DNA of 64,000 bases from Peromyscus leucopus (GCF_004664715.2 NC_051067.1:69706982-69770981); one strand, 5' to 3'. Counted from the first letter of the stretch, positions 11,163 to 23,260 are shown. Program-made: numbers and translations. Notes: generated by a model from the sequence alone, not told the origin.

Positions 11163-13440
11163 ACATTTCCTTTATCCATTCTTTGGTTGAGGAGCATTCA
11201 GGGTGTTTCCAATTTCTAGATATTATAATACCACTATGAACATAGTTGAGCAAGTATCTTTGTGGTATGGTGGGGCATCCTTTGGGTATACACCCAAGAA
11301 TGGTATAGCTGGGTCTTGAGGAAAATCAATTCCCAGTTTGCTGAGGAACCACCATATTGATTTCCATAGTGGTTATATGTTTGCGCTCTCATCAGCAATG
11401 GGACAGTGGTCCATTTGCTCCACATTCTCATCAGCATGAGCTGTCGCTTGTGGTTTTGATTTTAGCCGTTCTGACAGGAGTAAGATGGAATCTCAAAGTA
11501 GTTTTGATTTGCATTTCCCTGATGGTTAAGGATGTTGAACATTTCTTTGCGTGTTTCTTGGCCCTTTGAGAATCCTCTATTGATAATTCTCTCTCTCGAT
11601 CTGTACCTAATTTTTAATTGGATTTTTTGGTTTGTTGATGTGTAATTTTTTTTTAGTTCTTTATATATTTCGGATATTAGCCATCTGATGTGGACTTGGT
11701 GAAATTTTTTTCCCACTCTGTAGACTGCCACTTTGTTGGACTTGAGCATTGTGAAGGGTGATAAGTATGGATCTATTTGCATTCATCTACATACAGATAG
11801 TAGGTTTGACCTCCATTTTTTGAAGATGCTATCTATTTTTTCAGTGTATATTTCTTGTGGATTATATTTATTGATTTTCATATGTTGAACCATCCCTGCA
11901 TCTCTGGGATGAAGCCTATTTGATCATGGTGGATGATCTTTTTGATGTGTTCTTGGATTTTGTTTGCAAGTATTTTATTGATTAATTTTGTATCTATTTT
12001 CATGAGAAAAATTGGTCTGTAGTTCTCTTTCTTTGTTGAATCTGTGTGGTTTGGGTATCAGGGTGACTGTGGCCTTATAAAATAAATTGGGCAATGTTTC
12101 TTATGTTTCTTTCATTGAATAATTTGAGAAGTATTGGCTTTAGCTCTTCATTGACAGTCTGGTAGAATTCTGTGTTGAAACCATCTAGCCCTGGGCTTTT
12201 CTTAGTGGGGAAAATTTTAATGACTGTTTATATCTCACCAGGGTTTCTGGGTCTATTTTGATTATTTATCTGATCTTGGCAAGTGGTGCCTATCAAGAAA
12301 AATATACATTCTTTTTGATTTTCCTGTTCAGTGGAGTACAGGCTTTCAAAGTATATCCAATGAATCTCTGGATTCCCTTGGTATCTGTTCTCATGCACCC
12401 CTTTTAATTTCTGATTTTTGTTAATTTGGATATTTTCTCTCCATCTCTTAGTTTTTCTATCTTGTTGATTTCTCAAAGAACCAACTCTTTGTTTCATTGA
12501 TTCTTTGTATTGTTCCCTTTGTGTCTATTTTATTGACTTCAGCATTCAGTTTGTCTACTTCTCTTGGATGTGCTTATTTCTTGCAGTTCTAGAACTTTCG
12601 GGTGAGCTGTTAAGTTGTTAGTATCAGATCTTTCCAGTTTTGTTTTCAATGTAAGCACTTAGTGTTATGAACTTTTCTCTTAGCACTGCCTTTATTGTGT
12701 CCCATAGGTTTGGGTATGCTGTGTATTCATTATCATTGAATTATAGAAACTCTTTCATTTCTTTATTTCTGTCTTGATCCATTTTTCATTCAGTAGAGAG
12801 TTGTTTAGTTTCTATGAGTTTGTAAGCTTTCTGTTTGTGTCAAAGCATGTGGTCAATTTTGGAGAAAGTGCCTTGAGGTGCTGAGAAGAAGGTATACTCT
12901 TTTGTGTTTGGGTGAGATGTTCTGTAGATATCTGTTAGGTCCATTTGGTTTATAACATCAGTTAGCTCTAGTATTTCTCTGTTTAGTTTTTGTATTGAAG
13001 TCTCTCACTATCAGTGTGTAAGGGTCAGTATGTGATTTAAGCTATAGTAGTGTTTCTTTTACAAAAGTGGATGGCCTTGTGCTTAGGGCATAGATGTTAA
13101 GAACTGTAGTGTCATCTTGGTGGATTTTCCCTTTGATGAGTATAAAGTGTCTTTCCCCATCTCTTTTGATTACTTTTGGCTTGATTCTATATAGTTAGAT
13201 ATTAAAATGGCTTCACCACCTTGCTTCTTAGGTCCATTTGCTTGGAATATCTTTTTCCAACCTTTTACCCTAGGTAATATCTATGTTCGATGCTGAAGTG
13301 TGTTTCTTGGATGTAGCAGAACATTGGATTCTGTTTTCACATTCATTCTGCTAGTCTGTCTTTTTACTGAGGAGCTGAGACCATTAATATTGAAAGACAT
13401 CAATGACCAATAAATGTTGATTCTTGTTATTTTGTTGGTG

Positions 13441-13511
13441 GTGGTGGTGATGGTGATGGTGGTGGTTTTGTGTGTGTGTGCGCGTGTGTGCGCACGCGCA
13501 CGCGCGCGCTC
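13441..13511. repeat. (GGT)n and (GT/GC)n simple repeat inside L1
   Basis: A GGT/GAT run followed by alternating GT, CG and CA dinucleotides (13470-13509), all alternating purine-pyrimidine and thus of Z-DNA-forming type. It lies at the ORF1-ORF2 boundary of the L1. Confidence 0.9.
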
Positions 13512-14358
13512 CTAGGCTTCCCTTATTTTAGTTTTGCTGGTGTGAGGTTATTTATTTCCTGTGTTTTCATGAATGTTGTTAACCTCCTTAGGCTGGAAAT
13601 TCTTTATAGCACCTTCTGTAGGTCTGGATTTGTAGATAGATACTGTTTAAATTTGACTTTGTCATGGAATATCCTGTTTTCTACATTTATGGTGATTAAG
13701 TTTTGTTATGTATAGTAGTCTAGGCTGCCATCTGTTATCTCTTAGAATCTGCAGCATATCTGCCCAAGGCTTTCTGGTTTTTAGAGTCTCCATTGAAAAG
13801 TCAAGTGTAATTCTAGTAGGTTTGCCTTTATAAGTTATTTGGCCTGTTTTTTCTCTTATACCTTTTAATATTCTTCCTTTGTTCTATAGGTTTGATGTTT
13901 TGATTATTATGTGGTGAAGGGATTTTCTTTTCTGGTCCAAGCTATTTGGTGTTCTTTATGCTTCTTATACTTTTACAGGCATCTCCTTCTTTAGGTTAAG
14001 AAAATTTTCCTCTATGATTTTGTTGAAAATATTTTCTGGGACTTTGAGCTGGGATTCTTCTCCTTCATCTACTCTTATTCTTAGGTTTGGTCTTTTCATA
14101 GTGTCCCTCATTTCCTGGATTTTTTGTGTCTGGAATTTTTTAGATTCCACATTTTCTTTGACCAATGTGTCCATTTCTTCTATTATATCTTAATGCCTGA
14201 AATTCTCTCTTCCATCTCTTGTTTTCTGTTGGTAGGTTTTCCTAGGTTTTATTACTTCCAGAACTTCCTCCATTTGTGTTTTCATTATTGCATCTATTTC
14301 CATTTTAGGGTCTTAAACGGTTTTATTCATTTCTTTCAACTGTTTTTGTTTTGTTTTT

Positions 14359-14359
<1 letters not shown>

Positions 14360-14389
<30 letters not shown>
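14360..14389. repeat. Poly-T run in the L1 ORF1 region
   Basis: A run of 30 T residues (poly-A on the L1 sense strand), probably an expanded A-rich stretch of the L1. Confidence 0.95.
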
Positions 14390-14392
<3 letters not shown>

Positions 14393-14972
14393 TTCTTTAG
14401 GGGATTTATTCATTTCCTCCTTAAGGACCTCTATCATCTTCATATAGGTGGTTTTAAGGTCTTACTTGTTCTTCAACTATATTGGACTATTAAAGGCCTG
14501 TGTGGTAGGATAGCTGGGTCCCAGTGGAGACATGCTGTTCTGGCTGTTAATTGACTGTTTTTATGCTGGCATCTAAGCATCTGGATTTGGGGTGATTATA
14601 TATCTAGGTGCTGATTTCTGGGAGGTCAGGAGAGGATGGTCTGTATGAGCCACAGGAGGTGTGGACAGGGAGGATGGGAGGCTGCAGATGGGAGGAACCT
14701 GAGAAACTGGGTCTGCTGGGAGAACAGAGAAAGTCTGAGGGCAGGTTACCTGGTCTCCTGTCAGGCATGGCCTGTAGTTGAGCAGGTGTCTGTCCAAGCT
14801 CTAAGCTTGGACACAGTGACAGTTGTAGGGGGAGGGGAGCCAGGAGGGAATGGTCTGTGGGATCACATGAGGTGTGGACAGGAGAGAAGGGAGGCTACAG
14901 CTGGTGTTCTGTTGAAACACTGGGGACTAGCCTGAGGGGTTGGGTCTGCTGGGACAACAGAGAGCAAGATAA

Positions 14973-16184
14973 TGTGTTTAAAATTGCAATTTCCTTTAAA
15001 AGTGTCAGACATGAGCTGTTTGCACCTCTCACTTCATCTGAACAATGGAGTTCACTATTTTGAGTACCCATGCTCTTTTGACTCAGGCTTTTTTCAACAA
15101 AATTAGCTCTCAAATTCTGTTAAACACTTACATAGTCAATACAGCAAAAGACAAAAGGTTAAAAATCCATGAATTCAAATATGTTTTGCTGTTTAAACCA
15201 TCCAGGCTATAGTATTCTGTTAGAGCAGTCTAAACTGATTAAAACACTATTCTCAAATACTTATGATTTTGATACGACAGTTGCGTCCCCATGTGAAAAA
15301 TGTTCTCCTTGCATTTTGTGCCTTCCCATTACTGTTACTCCCTCCTCACCTCACTTCATAAATAAGGTCCTATTTCCCTAGATACACACATCCTTCATCA
15401 TTTGGCTATTGGGTAAGGACTCAGTTTCTTTTAGCAAAATTCAACCTCAGGCCCCTTGTTCCAATGGTGTTTGAAAATTTAGGGGAAAAATGTATTGCAG
15501 CTTTTTCTTTATTTTTACGATCCAGATATCTTTGCTCCTTGCTTATGTAGGCATGCCATCTTTACCAGTATGCTTTCTGCCTGGTTAGTATTCTGTACCA
15601 ATAGCATGAACAGTTCTCAACAGGCAGTAGGCTTTCCTTCTAGCCCATTGCCCTTGGGCAGATGATATGCTTGGCATTCAGGAGAGTAGAGAACCACATA
15701 TTAAGTAGGAAGACTGAGCTTCCCTAGAGTTTAAACACAGCTTCATTAAAATGTTCAAGCTTTTCTGCAAAAAAAAAAAAAAAAATGTCCTGTGTGAGAA
15801 TTTTGGAAATCTTTGAATCGTCTCACTACTTTCAATAAGGATTAATTCAGATAGTCATTTATAGATTTATTTTTAATATTTCTAAATCTTCCACAGTAGA
15901 ATTCCAGATGAGGAACTCAGCTAGAGTACATAAAGTGGTTGAGATCTTTCTTTCCTGATGTTGGAAAAGGTGATGTAATTCAGTCTCAAGTATATTCCAT
16001 ACTTCATAAGAAAACTAAGTGTTAAGGGGCATTAAATGTAGTCTGTAGAAAAACTGTGTTCCAAATGGGTACTTCTGTGCCAGTTGGCTTTTGTTCTTTT
16101 ACTTAGCAAAGATATATTTTCTAGGTACAAAACAAAATCCTTCTGTATGCAGTGCTTGTTGTATTTTAAAAGCAGCAAGAGTCA
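14973..16184. other. Unassigned unique sequence
   Basis: No recognised repeat except an A-run at about 15770-15785. It is preceded by ordinary sequence with no retrogene visible. Confidence 0.45.
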
Positions 16185-16435
16185 CATCATACAACAGAGT
16201 CCATGTGGGAGGTTTATTTGGGAGAAGGGCAAAGAAGGGGACAAAGAAGGGGGCAGAGACCGGTCCCTGGGGATGAGAGCAAAGAAAGAGAAAGAGAAAG
16301 AGATAGAAGATGGGCAAAGCCCACATTTTATGAGGAAGTGTAGTGAATGTGCACAGGGGGTGCTCTTAGTGGCTGCAGCTGAGGATATATCCTGTCAGGA
16401 CCCTAAGGGCAGGCCAGTACAGATATCTAAGTGCT
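16185..16435 (+). other. Purine-rich tract, possible repeat
   Basis: Strongly purine-rich (16225-16312 is nearly homopurine GAAAGAGAAAG type), then GTGGCTGCAGCTGAGGATAT. It carries an open frame of 117 codons (16084-16437) that looks compositional. It resembles a rodent LTR or LTR-internal fragment but I cannot name it. Confidence 0.3.
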
Positions 16436-16499
16436 AACAGTGTTTCATTTCATGTCTGCAATATGTTAACTTCATATATAAAAACATTAATATTTTTGT

Positions 16500-16615
16500 A
16501 TGTACAGATGAACCTACTAAGGCTAAGAGAGCATAATGATTATTTAAAGCCCCAAACTATTAAATTGCTACCCTCAACTTGAACTCAAATTTTCTGACTC
16601 TGTTGCATGAGCATT
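16500..16615 (-). repeat. MIR SINE relic (tentative)
   Basis: In reverse orientation the order of CTAAGGCTAAGAGAG, AAGCCCCAAACTATTAAATTG and ACTTGAACTCAAATTTTCTG follows the MIR core. Divergence is high. Confidence 0.4.
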
Positions 16616-16829
16616 TGCATGCCCATCCTTTTCTTATCGTATCCATCCACTCCTTTGCAAAATATCTCTTTGCATAGAGCCCTTCTCACCAAATAATTTT
16701 TGTGTTGTCCACATAAGAGATGACCATTTTATGCATGAATAATAGAAATAGGCTAGAACTAGTTACATATGCTAGGCAGAGTTCAGAGTACCTGATACAC
16801 ATCCATCAACAAAGAAACCCCTCATGTCA

Positions 16830-17480
16830 TGGAATTCACATTACAGTTTACAAGCATGTCATAGACAGTTATAGAAGTATATAAGAAATTAGACAAAGTG
16901 AGTATAGTAAAAAGAAATACAGCCATTAATGGGCTGTTCAGACAAAGTTTCTTGGAGACGATGGCATCTAATCAGAGGTGGGACTAAAGGGAAGAATGAA
17001 GGATGGATACCCTGGAAGAGCATCCCTGGTAGAAGAAAAACTCAGAGGCAGAAATATGATTGGTATAACTGAGAAAACTATGGATATGTATGTAAGTAGA
17101 CTACTATGGAGAAAGTAAAGTGTCAGCAATGACGTCAGTCTAAAGAAGACTGGTTGGCAGTTTGGGAAGAGTATGGTAGGAAAGGTACAAATTCATGTTA
17201 TTCTGAGCTGAGGAGGCATCAGAGGGGATGACAATAAGATCACACTAAGATACCCGTGAGCAGCATTAGAGGAAGTGGGATTGCCTCTGGGGCCTTTGGC
17301 AAGAGCCTGGAGGAACAGTGCCTCAGACTAGGGATAAAAACTGGACAGAGGTGGTAGCAACTGGTCCTAGGTAAAAAGGTTAATGCATTGTTTCAATTAC
17401 TTGGCTCAGTAACAGAGGCTAGTCAATTGGGGATGAAGAGAGATGGATTTATGTCTTGACTTCTCTGTAAATACCATTAG
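16830..17480 (-). repeat. L2 LINE relic (tentative)
   Basis: The series TTCTTGGAGACGATGGCATC, CAGAGGTGGGACTAAAGG, CTGGAAGAGCATCCCTGGTA and GAGCCTGGAGGAACAGTGCC follows the reverse complement of the mammalian L2 3' region. It predates the rodent radiation if correct. Confidence 0.4.
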
Positions 17481-18364
17481 TCCAGTAGAAGGCAGGGACC
17501 TGAACCTGGGGCATCTGCCGAGTATAGGTTGGAGCTGTATTATGTAGATAGAAGGTTGGATCTATGAAAGTAAACAGATTATGATTCTTGAAAAATTTAG
17601 CAATTTATTGCACAATCTAGAGGTAGATTTCTCACTTAAAGCTTTTCCATAATATCATGCTGGATATTTTAAGTCAATATTTATTGACTTTAAAACAGTA
17701 AAGAATGAAAAAGAGACTCTTTTTCCTTAAGAGAATACTGTGACTAGTGCAGATGATTTGGTTTTTAATACACAGAGTGAGAAACTTTCTTCTCAACTAG
17801 TGATCTGAATAGATGTACGTGTGTGTGCTTTAAAGTTGTCCCATTTTTCAGACACCATTATTCTGAGTGTTTCTGCTGCTCTGAGGCAGAGGACAATCAT
17901 CTCTGAGAGCAGGCACAGCTCTTCAGTAAGTTCCCTTTGAAAAAGAAAGGCATTTTTCCCTGGGTTTCCATTTCAAGAAAGTTAAATGGAATTGTATTTT
18001 CAGGTGCTGTTAATTGATGTAACAGAAAGAACAGAAATCTGATGATTTGGCTCAAGGCCTTTGGAAAGAAAGAAAAAGACTTCAGTGGAAACAGCCTCCG
18101 GTCTGGAAATGTCAGATTTCTTGCTGCCCCTGCAGCAATACCCACAGTTAGAGAAATGAAACATTGGGGTAGATTATTTCCCTGGAGGCTGCATATTTTT
18201 AACTGCAGTTGCTGTATTCTGTAGCCCAGGAAAACTCCCAGAGTTACTTTGTTTTTAGCCAGAGGGATGTCAGAGACAGAGACACTGTGCAATCTAGTAA
18301 TAAACTCTGAGGTGTGTACATACATACCACTGGTCTCCGTCCAGTCTGAAGCTGAGTTTTCAGT
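17481..18364. other. Unassigned, repeat-free stretch
   Basis: No repeat is recognised. A 142-codon minus-strand frame (17897-18325) contains many Phe, Leu and Ser but no domain. A splice-donor-like TTCA/GTAAGT occurs at 17925-17934 on the plus strand with no matching acceptor-defined exon that I can see. Confidence 0.4.
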
Positions 18365-18955
18365 ATTTCTTTTTTTCTTTCATTTTTCTTTATTAAGAAA
18401 TTTTCTACTCACTCCACATACTATCCACAGATCCCCCCTCCTTCCTCCTCCCACTCCCCAGTCCCCTTTCCCAAGCCACCCCGCATCCCCACATCCCCCA
18501 AATCGAGGTCTCCCATGGGGAGTCAGCAGAGCCCAGCACACTGAGCCTAGGCAGGTCCAAGCCCCTTCCCACTGCACCAAGGCTGTGCAAGGTGTCACAC
18601 CACAGGTACTGGGTTCCAGAAGCCTGCCCATGCACCAGGGTCAAATCCCGATTCCTCTGCCTGGGTGCCCCCTCCCCAAACAGTTCGAGCCAAATAACCG
18701 TCTTCCATATCCAGAGGGTCTAGTCCAGTTCCATGGGGGCTCCACAGCCACCAGTCCACAGTTCATGGGCTTCCACTAGTGTGGCCAGTCATTTCTGCAC
18801 GTCCTCCCATCATGATCTCAACGTCCCTCACCTGCAGTATCTCTCCTCTCTCTCATCAATGGATTCCCGAGCTCAGCCTGGTGCCTGGCCGTGGATCTCT
18901 GTATCTGCCTCCATCAGTGACTGGATAAAGGCTCTATGATGACAGCTAGGTTATT
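18365..18955 (-). mobile_element. L1 3' UTR fragment, cricetid type
   Basis: In reverse orientation this runs from the L1 tail (CTTTATTAAGAAATTTTCT) through a C-rich segment and the diagnostic GGTCTCCCATGGGGAGTCAG, CACTGCACCAAGGCTGTGCA, AGAGGGTCTAGTCCAGTTCC, GCCTGGCCGTGGATCTCTG and GGCTCTATGATGACAGC. About 590 bp, 5'-truncated. The C-rich composition explains the 176-codon plus frame at 18249-18779. Confidence 0.8.
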
Positions 18956-18986
18956 TGCTAGGCTGGTCTTATTTAATCTTTTAAAA

Positions 18987-18989
<3 letters not shown>

Positions 18990-19032
<43 letters not shown>

Positions 19033-19155
19033 CGTGCACACAGCATGCCCTGGAAGTCAGAGGTCAACTGTGGTTCCTTCCTTCTACTCTGGGTCCGGGA
19101 GATCATCTCGGTTTGCCTGGTTTGCAGCAAGTGCTTAACCTGCCTCTTCTTGCAA
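18990..19155 (-). repeat. RSINE1 with expanded (GT)n(GC)n tail
   Basis: (GT)n at 18990-19024 and GC alternation to 19034, then GGAAGTCAGAGGTCAACTGT and a GGGTCCGGGAGATCATCTCG body with the tRNA-like head lost. The GT/GC run is a Z-DNA-type tract. Confidence 0.65.
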
Positions 19156-19530
19156 CATATCTAAAAATTGCATAGAGAAATCTCTATTTGACACTATAAG
19201 GTCTTACTGTATTGAGCTAACTGTATAGATAAAAGGCTTCTAACAATGGTCAAAATTAGGACAAGAAGAAAATCCACATTTAGAAGATATGAATGTTAAT
19301 TCTATTTTGAGACATACCCTAAGATGTTTGCCTTTTAATAATCTATTTATGAACTCTTATGTAGACATATGAAGATCATTGGCCTGAAAGAACAAAGATA
19401 AAGAAGAAAGACTAGCAGGACCAACTTCCCAAGGGAGTCGCATACATTCTCTGAGCTGGTAACGTGCCCACAGGGATAAAAATTAATAGTTGGGGACCCA
19501 GAGTTAGCTATTACAATGCTTTGTGACCCA
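19156..19530. other. Unassigned sequence
   Basis: Unique-looking AT-rich DNA with no recognised element. Confidence 0.4.
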
Positions 19531-19997
19531 CTGTGGTAAGATGAATAATGACTCACCAAAGTAGTTCATCCCTGCATCATCAGAAGTTGGGAGCTTTTTA
19601 CGTTGCATAGTAAGGAGAATTAAAGCTATAGATGGAACTAAGGTTGTTCATGAAGCTTAACTTGGATTAGCCTGGTGAACTCACTATAATCACAAAGGTG
19701 AGTAAAAGTTAAAGAGGAAGGTGTGGCTATGGAAGAGAGGCACAGAGAGATACAACATTTGCTTTGAGGACAAGAAGAGGACCACAGACATTGCAGAAGG
19801 ATGGCCCTAGTAGCTAGATGTAAATTCTCACCTGGACTTTCATAAAGAAATACAACCCTGGGCTGACATTTTCATTTTAATATAGTAAAATCTATGCCTG
19901 ATTGGCACTCCTGTATAATTATATCATGACAACTTTATGTTGTTTAAACTACTATGTTTGGGGTTATTTTTTATAGCTGCAAAAAAGTAATTCATTT
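19531..19997 (+). repeat. MLT1-like ERVL-MaLR LTR, ancient
   Basis: Order of landmarks follows MLT1: TGTGGTAAGATGAATAATG start, TTGGATTAGCCTGGTGAACT with TATAATCACAAAGGTGAGTA, GATACAACATTTGCTTTGAGGA-like sequence, AAGGATGGCCCTAGTAG, and the end GTTTAAACTACTATGTTTGG. Highly diverged. Confidence 0.5.
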
Positions 19998-20008
19998 TTG
20001 TAGAAGTC

Positions 20009-20010
<2 letters not shown>

Positions 20011-20052
<42 letters not shown>
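20011..20052. repeat. (TA)n microsatellite
   Basis: Twenty-one TA units. Confidence 0.98.
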
Positions 20053-20055
<3 letters not shown>

Positions 20056-20284
20056 AGACTAGCTACAGAACTTAAGTTAAACTGGATTATGTAAGCTGAA
20101 AAAAAAAAACTTGAGTCTAGAAAGACTTTTTAGTTGGGCAATACCGAAAAGGTAGGCTGAAAAACATGGCAGTAGGGGACAACAGAGGAGTTCCTCCAGT
20201 CATTAATGTCATGAAATGGAATGCTAAAGTTTGGATCTTCAGTATCCTGCAAAGGACATTATACTAAAGGCGTGATCCTCAAGG

Positions 20285-20662
20285 TGTTGGTTAATATTGA
20301 TTCTCAATTTGACAGGGTTTTGAATCACTGAGGAGACAAGCCTCTGGGTATGCCTGGAGGGATCATCTATATTAGGTTAGCCTTTGAGCATGCCTATAAG
20401 GAATTATCTAGATTAGGTTCTGAGGAGAACTGTCTATATTGGGCAAAATAAAAAAGGAGACTATGAGTTGAAAACTGGCTTTCATCCATCATGGCTTCTT
20501 GATTATACATATATTGTGTCCATCAGCTTCATGCTTCTGTTGCTATGCCTTCCCCAGCCACAACAGACCCCACTGTGAAATATTAGCCAAAATAAACCCT
20601 CTGTCCCATAAGTCGCTTTGTGTTGGACTTATGTGGTGGAAACAAGGAAAGTAGCTAGCACA
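20285..20662 (+). repeat. Rodent ERVL-MaLR LTR
   Basis: Starts TGTTGGTTAATATTGATTCT, continues GGAGACAAGCCTCTGGGTAT, GCCTTCCCCAGCCACAACAG and AGCCAAAATAAACCCTCTGT (which holds an AATAAA signal), and ends in AGCTAGCACA. These are the landmarks of the MT/ORR1 MaLR group. No matching 5-bp duplication was found. Confidence 0.6.
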
Positions 20663-20667
20663 TCTAA

Positions 20668-20929
20668 TGTGGTGCTACTGGAGGGCATGGGATCTTTGAG
20701 AGGTGGTACCCAACGGGAAGAAGCTAGGTCACCAAGAGGTGGGTCCAGCCCTCTTCCCCTTCAGTTTCGGTGTGTGTTTCTACCTTGTTGTGCTGTTTCT
20801 TTACATGCTGAAGAAGTGAACACTGATCACGGACTGAAGCTTCTAAATCCAGGAGCCCAAGGAAGCCTTTCACCTTTAAACTTTGATTGATACAGGCATG
20901 TGTCCCAGTAATGGAAAGATACTAACACA
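20668..20929 (+). repeat. Second MaLR-like LTR, adjacent
   Basis: Begins TGTGGTGCTACTGGAGG, contains AAGAAGCTAGGTCACCAAGA and ends AAAGATACTAACACA. This is typical of another rodent MaLR subfamily and it lies head-to-tail with the preceding LTR. Confidence 0.5.
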
Positions 20930-23118
20930 GAAGGACATCATCTGTGCTAGGGTAACCTAATTCCAATGAGAGAATCAGCTGCTCTTCCTGGAAGAGCTAA
21001 GGAAATATTCCACAGGGAGAATCTTTGTGGAAACTAAGCAGAGGCTCTAATTTATATGAAACAGAAACCTGACAGTCTCTGATATAAAAGAGTGCTCATG
21101 TAATTACACGTGCACTTGCATGAAAAAAGTTAGTATTTTAGGTTTAAATACTAATAGTCAATTGTCATTCTCTTTTTGTTCATTTTAGTTGCTGTTATCA
21201 CTGTTAGTTATAACTTTCATACACGAGTCACACTATGGAGGATTCTAGGATCACAAGCCAACATTTGGTACTTGACTGAGAATCAAAGTTTTATTTACAC
21301 TTTTCTTTCTTATGATACAGTTTGACTTGTGCTTTAGAAATTGGAATTATAATATAAATGTATTTTATTTCACATATTATTACAAAATTGATGTTATGAG
21401 CACACCTCATTGTAGAAGTCCACTTTAGAAAGCATAGATCGTGAAGGTGACACTAGTGTATTTTTTCTTCATTGTACATTTGTGTGAATATTTGGTAAAA
21501 TCTTTCACTTAATATTTTATTGCTGTGGTATAATTATCAATCAGATTATATTTGCAAAAATATTTGGAGGCTTCAATTTTCCAGGGATTTTTTTCAATAA
21601 TTCTCATATAACCAAGCTTTTCCTTTTCAAACAGCTACTGGGCAGATATCACTGTCTCTTTTCCCCCTCTGCTATTTAATTGGTAAATTTTAGCAGATTT
21701 TCATCTATCAGTGATTTGGTTCATAATAAAATAGCTCATCAATATTTTCTTCAAATTCATAACTCTTGTAGTTTTCACTGTAAGATTTTTCAATTTCATT
21801 TTGTAATTGGTATATTGACATTGAAATAATTGGGTTTGAAGAGTTAGGTATACAAAAACATTTGAGTGAGTGCTAATTTTATAAGTGCTTGGCTCGTTAG
21901 TTAATAATATTCTGATGACTTGTTTCCCCACGTGATTGCAAGTTGGCAAGAATTTTCATGATGAATTAGATTAGATGAGTAGATAAAGAGACTACCTTGC
22001 ATGTGAATAATTTTATAATATTCAATCATACTTATCCATAAGGGCACACACATTCATGAATGCACTATTGTTATCATATTGTTACTGGCAAACTTGTGAG
22101 CTTAAAACATAAAAATTAAAAAGTCTGCTGCCATAAGGAGAGGTCTTGGTTCATTCTTGCCAGACAAGCGGAAGGAGCCACACACAAACCATAGCTCACA
22201 AGTTTGCAATGACAATGCTTCCATATAAGTAGCCTGTATTTATTTCTTTATGGACAACATTAAAGTAAGTGAGAGGAGCAAAGACTAGTGGCTCCACATT
22301 CACATGCATTTGTACTGAAAATCATCAGTTGATCATGAATGCTCCTGTGCATCCTTCTGTGCACAATGCCATTCTATCACACAGCAGATCTGCAGCTTTT
22401 TCTACTACTGGGCCTTCCATTGACTTCAGACCTCAGCAGGCATAAACACAATCCTCAGAGACAGGATATTGTGAAAATGTGACTCCTTTTCCCTCTCCTT
22501 AACATATGCATGGTAAGATTCTGTGTCTAGAGTACCTAAAATAGCTCTATGGAGGAATAGAACCCTGGAGGATGAACAGAAAAAGCAAAAGTTCTGGGAC
22601 TTGGATGATTCTAATTCACCTGTCCATTGTCTGTAGACATGGAGGGTGGCAGCTTGTGCCCACATGTGCAAAACGTCATTAAAATGCCAACCATTGTTGG
22701 CTGGAGCAAGCACTGTGGATTCTGCTGGCTAAGCTTTCACTTGTGGATCCATCCTCTTTTGCCAGAACCACAAGTCCCATTTGCACATATGCTGTCTCAG
22801 ATACCTACCTCTTCTTAGGTCAGATCCCCAAGATATGTACGGCCCAATATCATTCAAGCACCATTTTGCCACTTAACTCTAGTTCTAAGCATATTCTCAA
22901 ACTTTTCTGTTCCAGATGATTGTGATGTATCCCCTCCAAAATCTCTTATATACCTTTCTCTCACATTCAGTATCTTCTCTGTTCCTCAGAACACACATTT
23001 CATCAGCCATATTCATGGGTCTGGTTTGTCCCATGATGACTAACTTTATTACTACATACTCTGCTTTCTCAGTTGTTCAGGGAAGAACTTCAAGATGATC
23101 TATGACAGACAGAGAAAT
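20930..23118. other. Unassigned unique stretch
   Basis: About 2.2 kb with no recognised repeat, RNA or exon. Short frames (for example 21701-21949 and 22426-22713 on the minus strand) have no domain. Confidence 0.45.
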
Positions 23119-23123
23119 AGATA

Positions 23124-23221
<98 letters not shown>

Positions 23222-23260
23222 CAGATAGACAGACAGACAGAAGGACAGACAGACAGATAG
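23119..23260. repeat. (GATA)n(GACA)n microsatellite
   Basis: About 25 GATA units with one ATGATAG interruption near 23170-23175, passing into GACA units at 23224-23256. The Tyr-Leu-Ser-Ile repeat frames are artefacts. Confidence 0.97.

Larger units (their letters stand above)
10985..14972 (-). mobile_element. Old, nearly end-to-end LINE-1, inactivated
   Basis: On the minus strand this contains, in order, a 5' UTR with two monomer-like units (14620-14972), an ORF1-like region (about 13500-14450), and ORF2 from the endonuclease start near 13440 down to the ORF2 C-terminus near 11000. Recognisable peptides include an ORF1p segment at 13965-14174 (MKRPNLR and IFNKIIEENF) and the ORF2p end at 11008-11253 (MWYIYTMEYYSAVKK). 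ORF2 is broken by many stops. About 1 kb is missing near 11860, including the reverse-transcriptase catalytic core. The 3' UTR and A-tail are also missing. A GGT/GAT and GT/GC simple repeat lies near the ORF1-ORF2 junction. It is a molecular fossil without coding capacity. Confidence 0.85.

Noticed and set aside
17897..18325. 142-codon minus frame, and a TTCA/GTAAGT donor-like site on the other strand
   Set aside because: The frame is Phe/Leu/Ser-rich with no domain. The donor has no convincing upstream exon boundary.
18249..18779. 176-codon Pro/Ser-rich plus frame as a proline-rich protein
   Set aside because: It lies antisense to an L1 3' UTR whose C-rich stretch creates the proline codons.
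23119..23260. CRISPR-like array from regular short repeats
   Set aside because: Pure tetranucleotide slippage with no spacers. The genome is mammalian.
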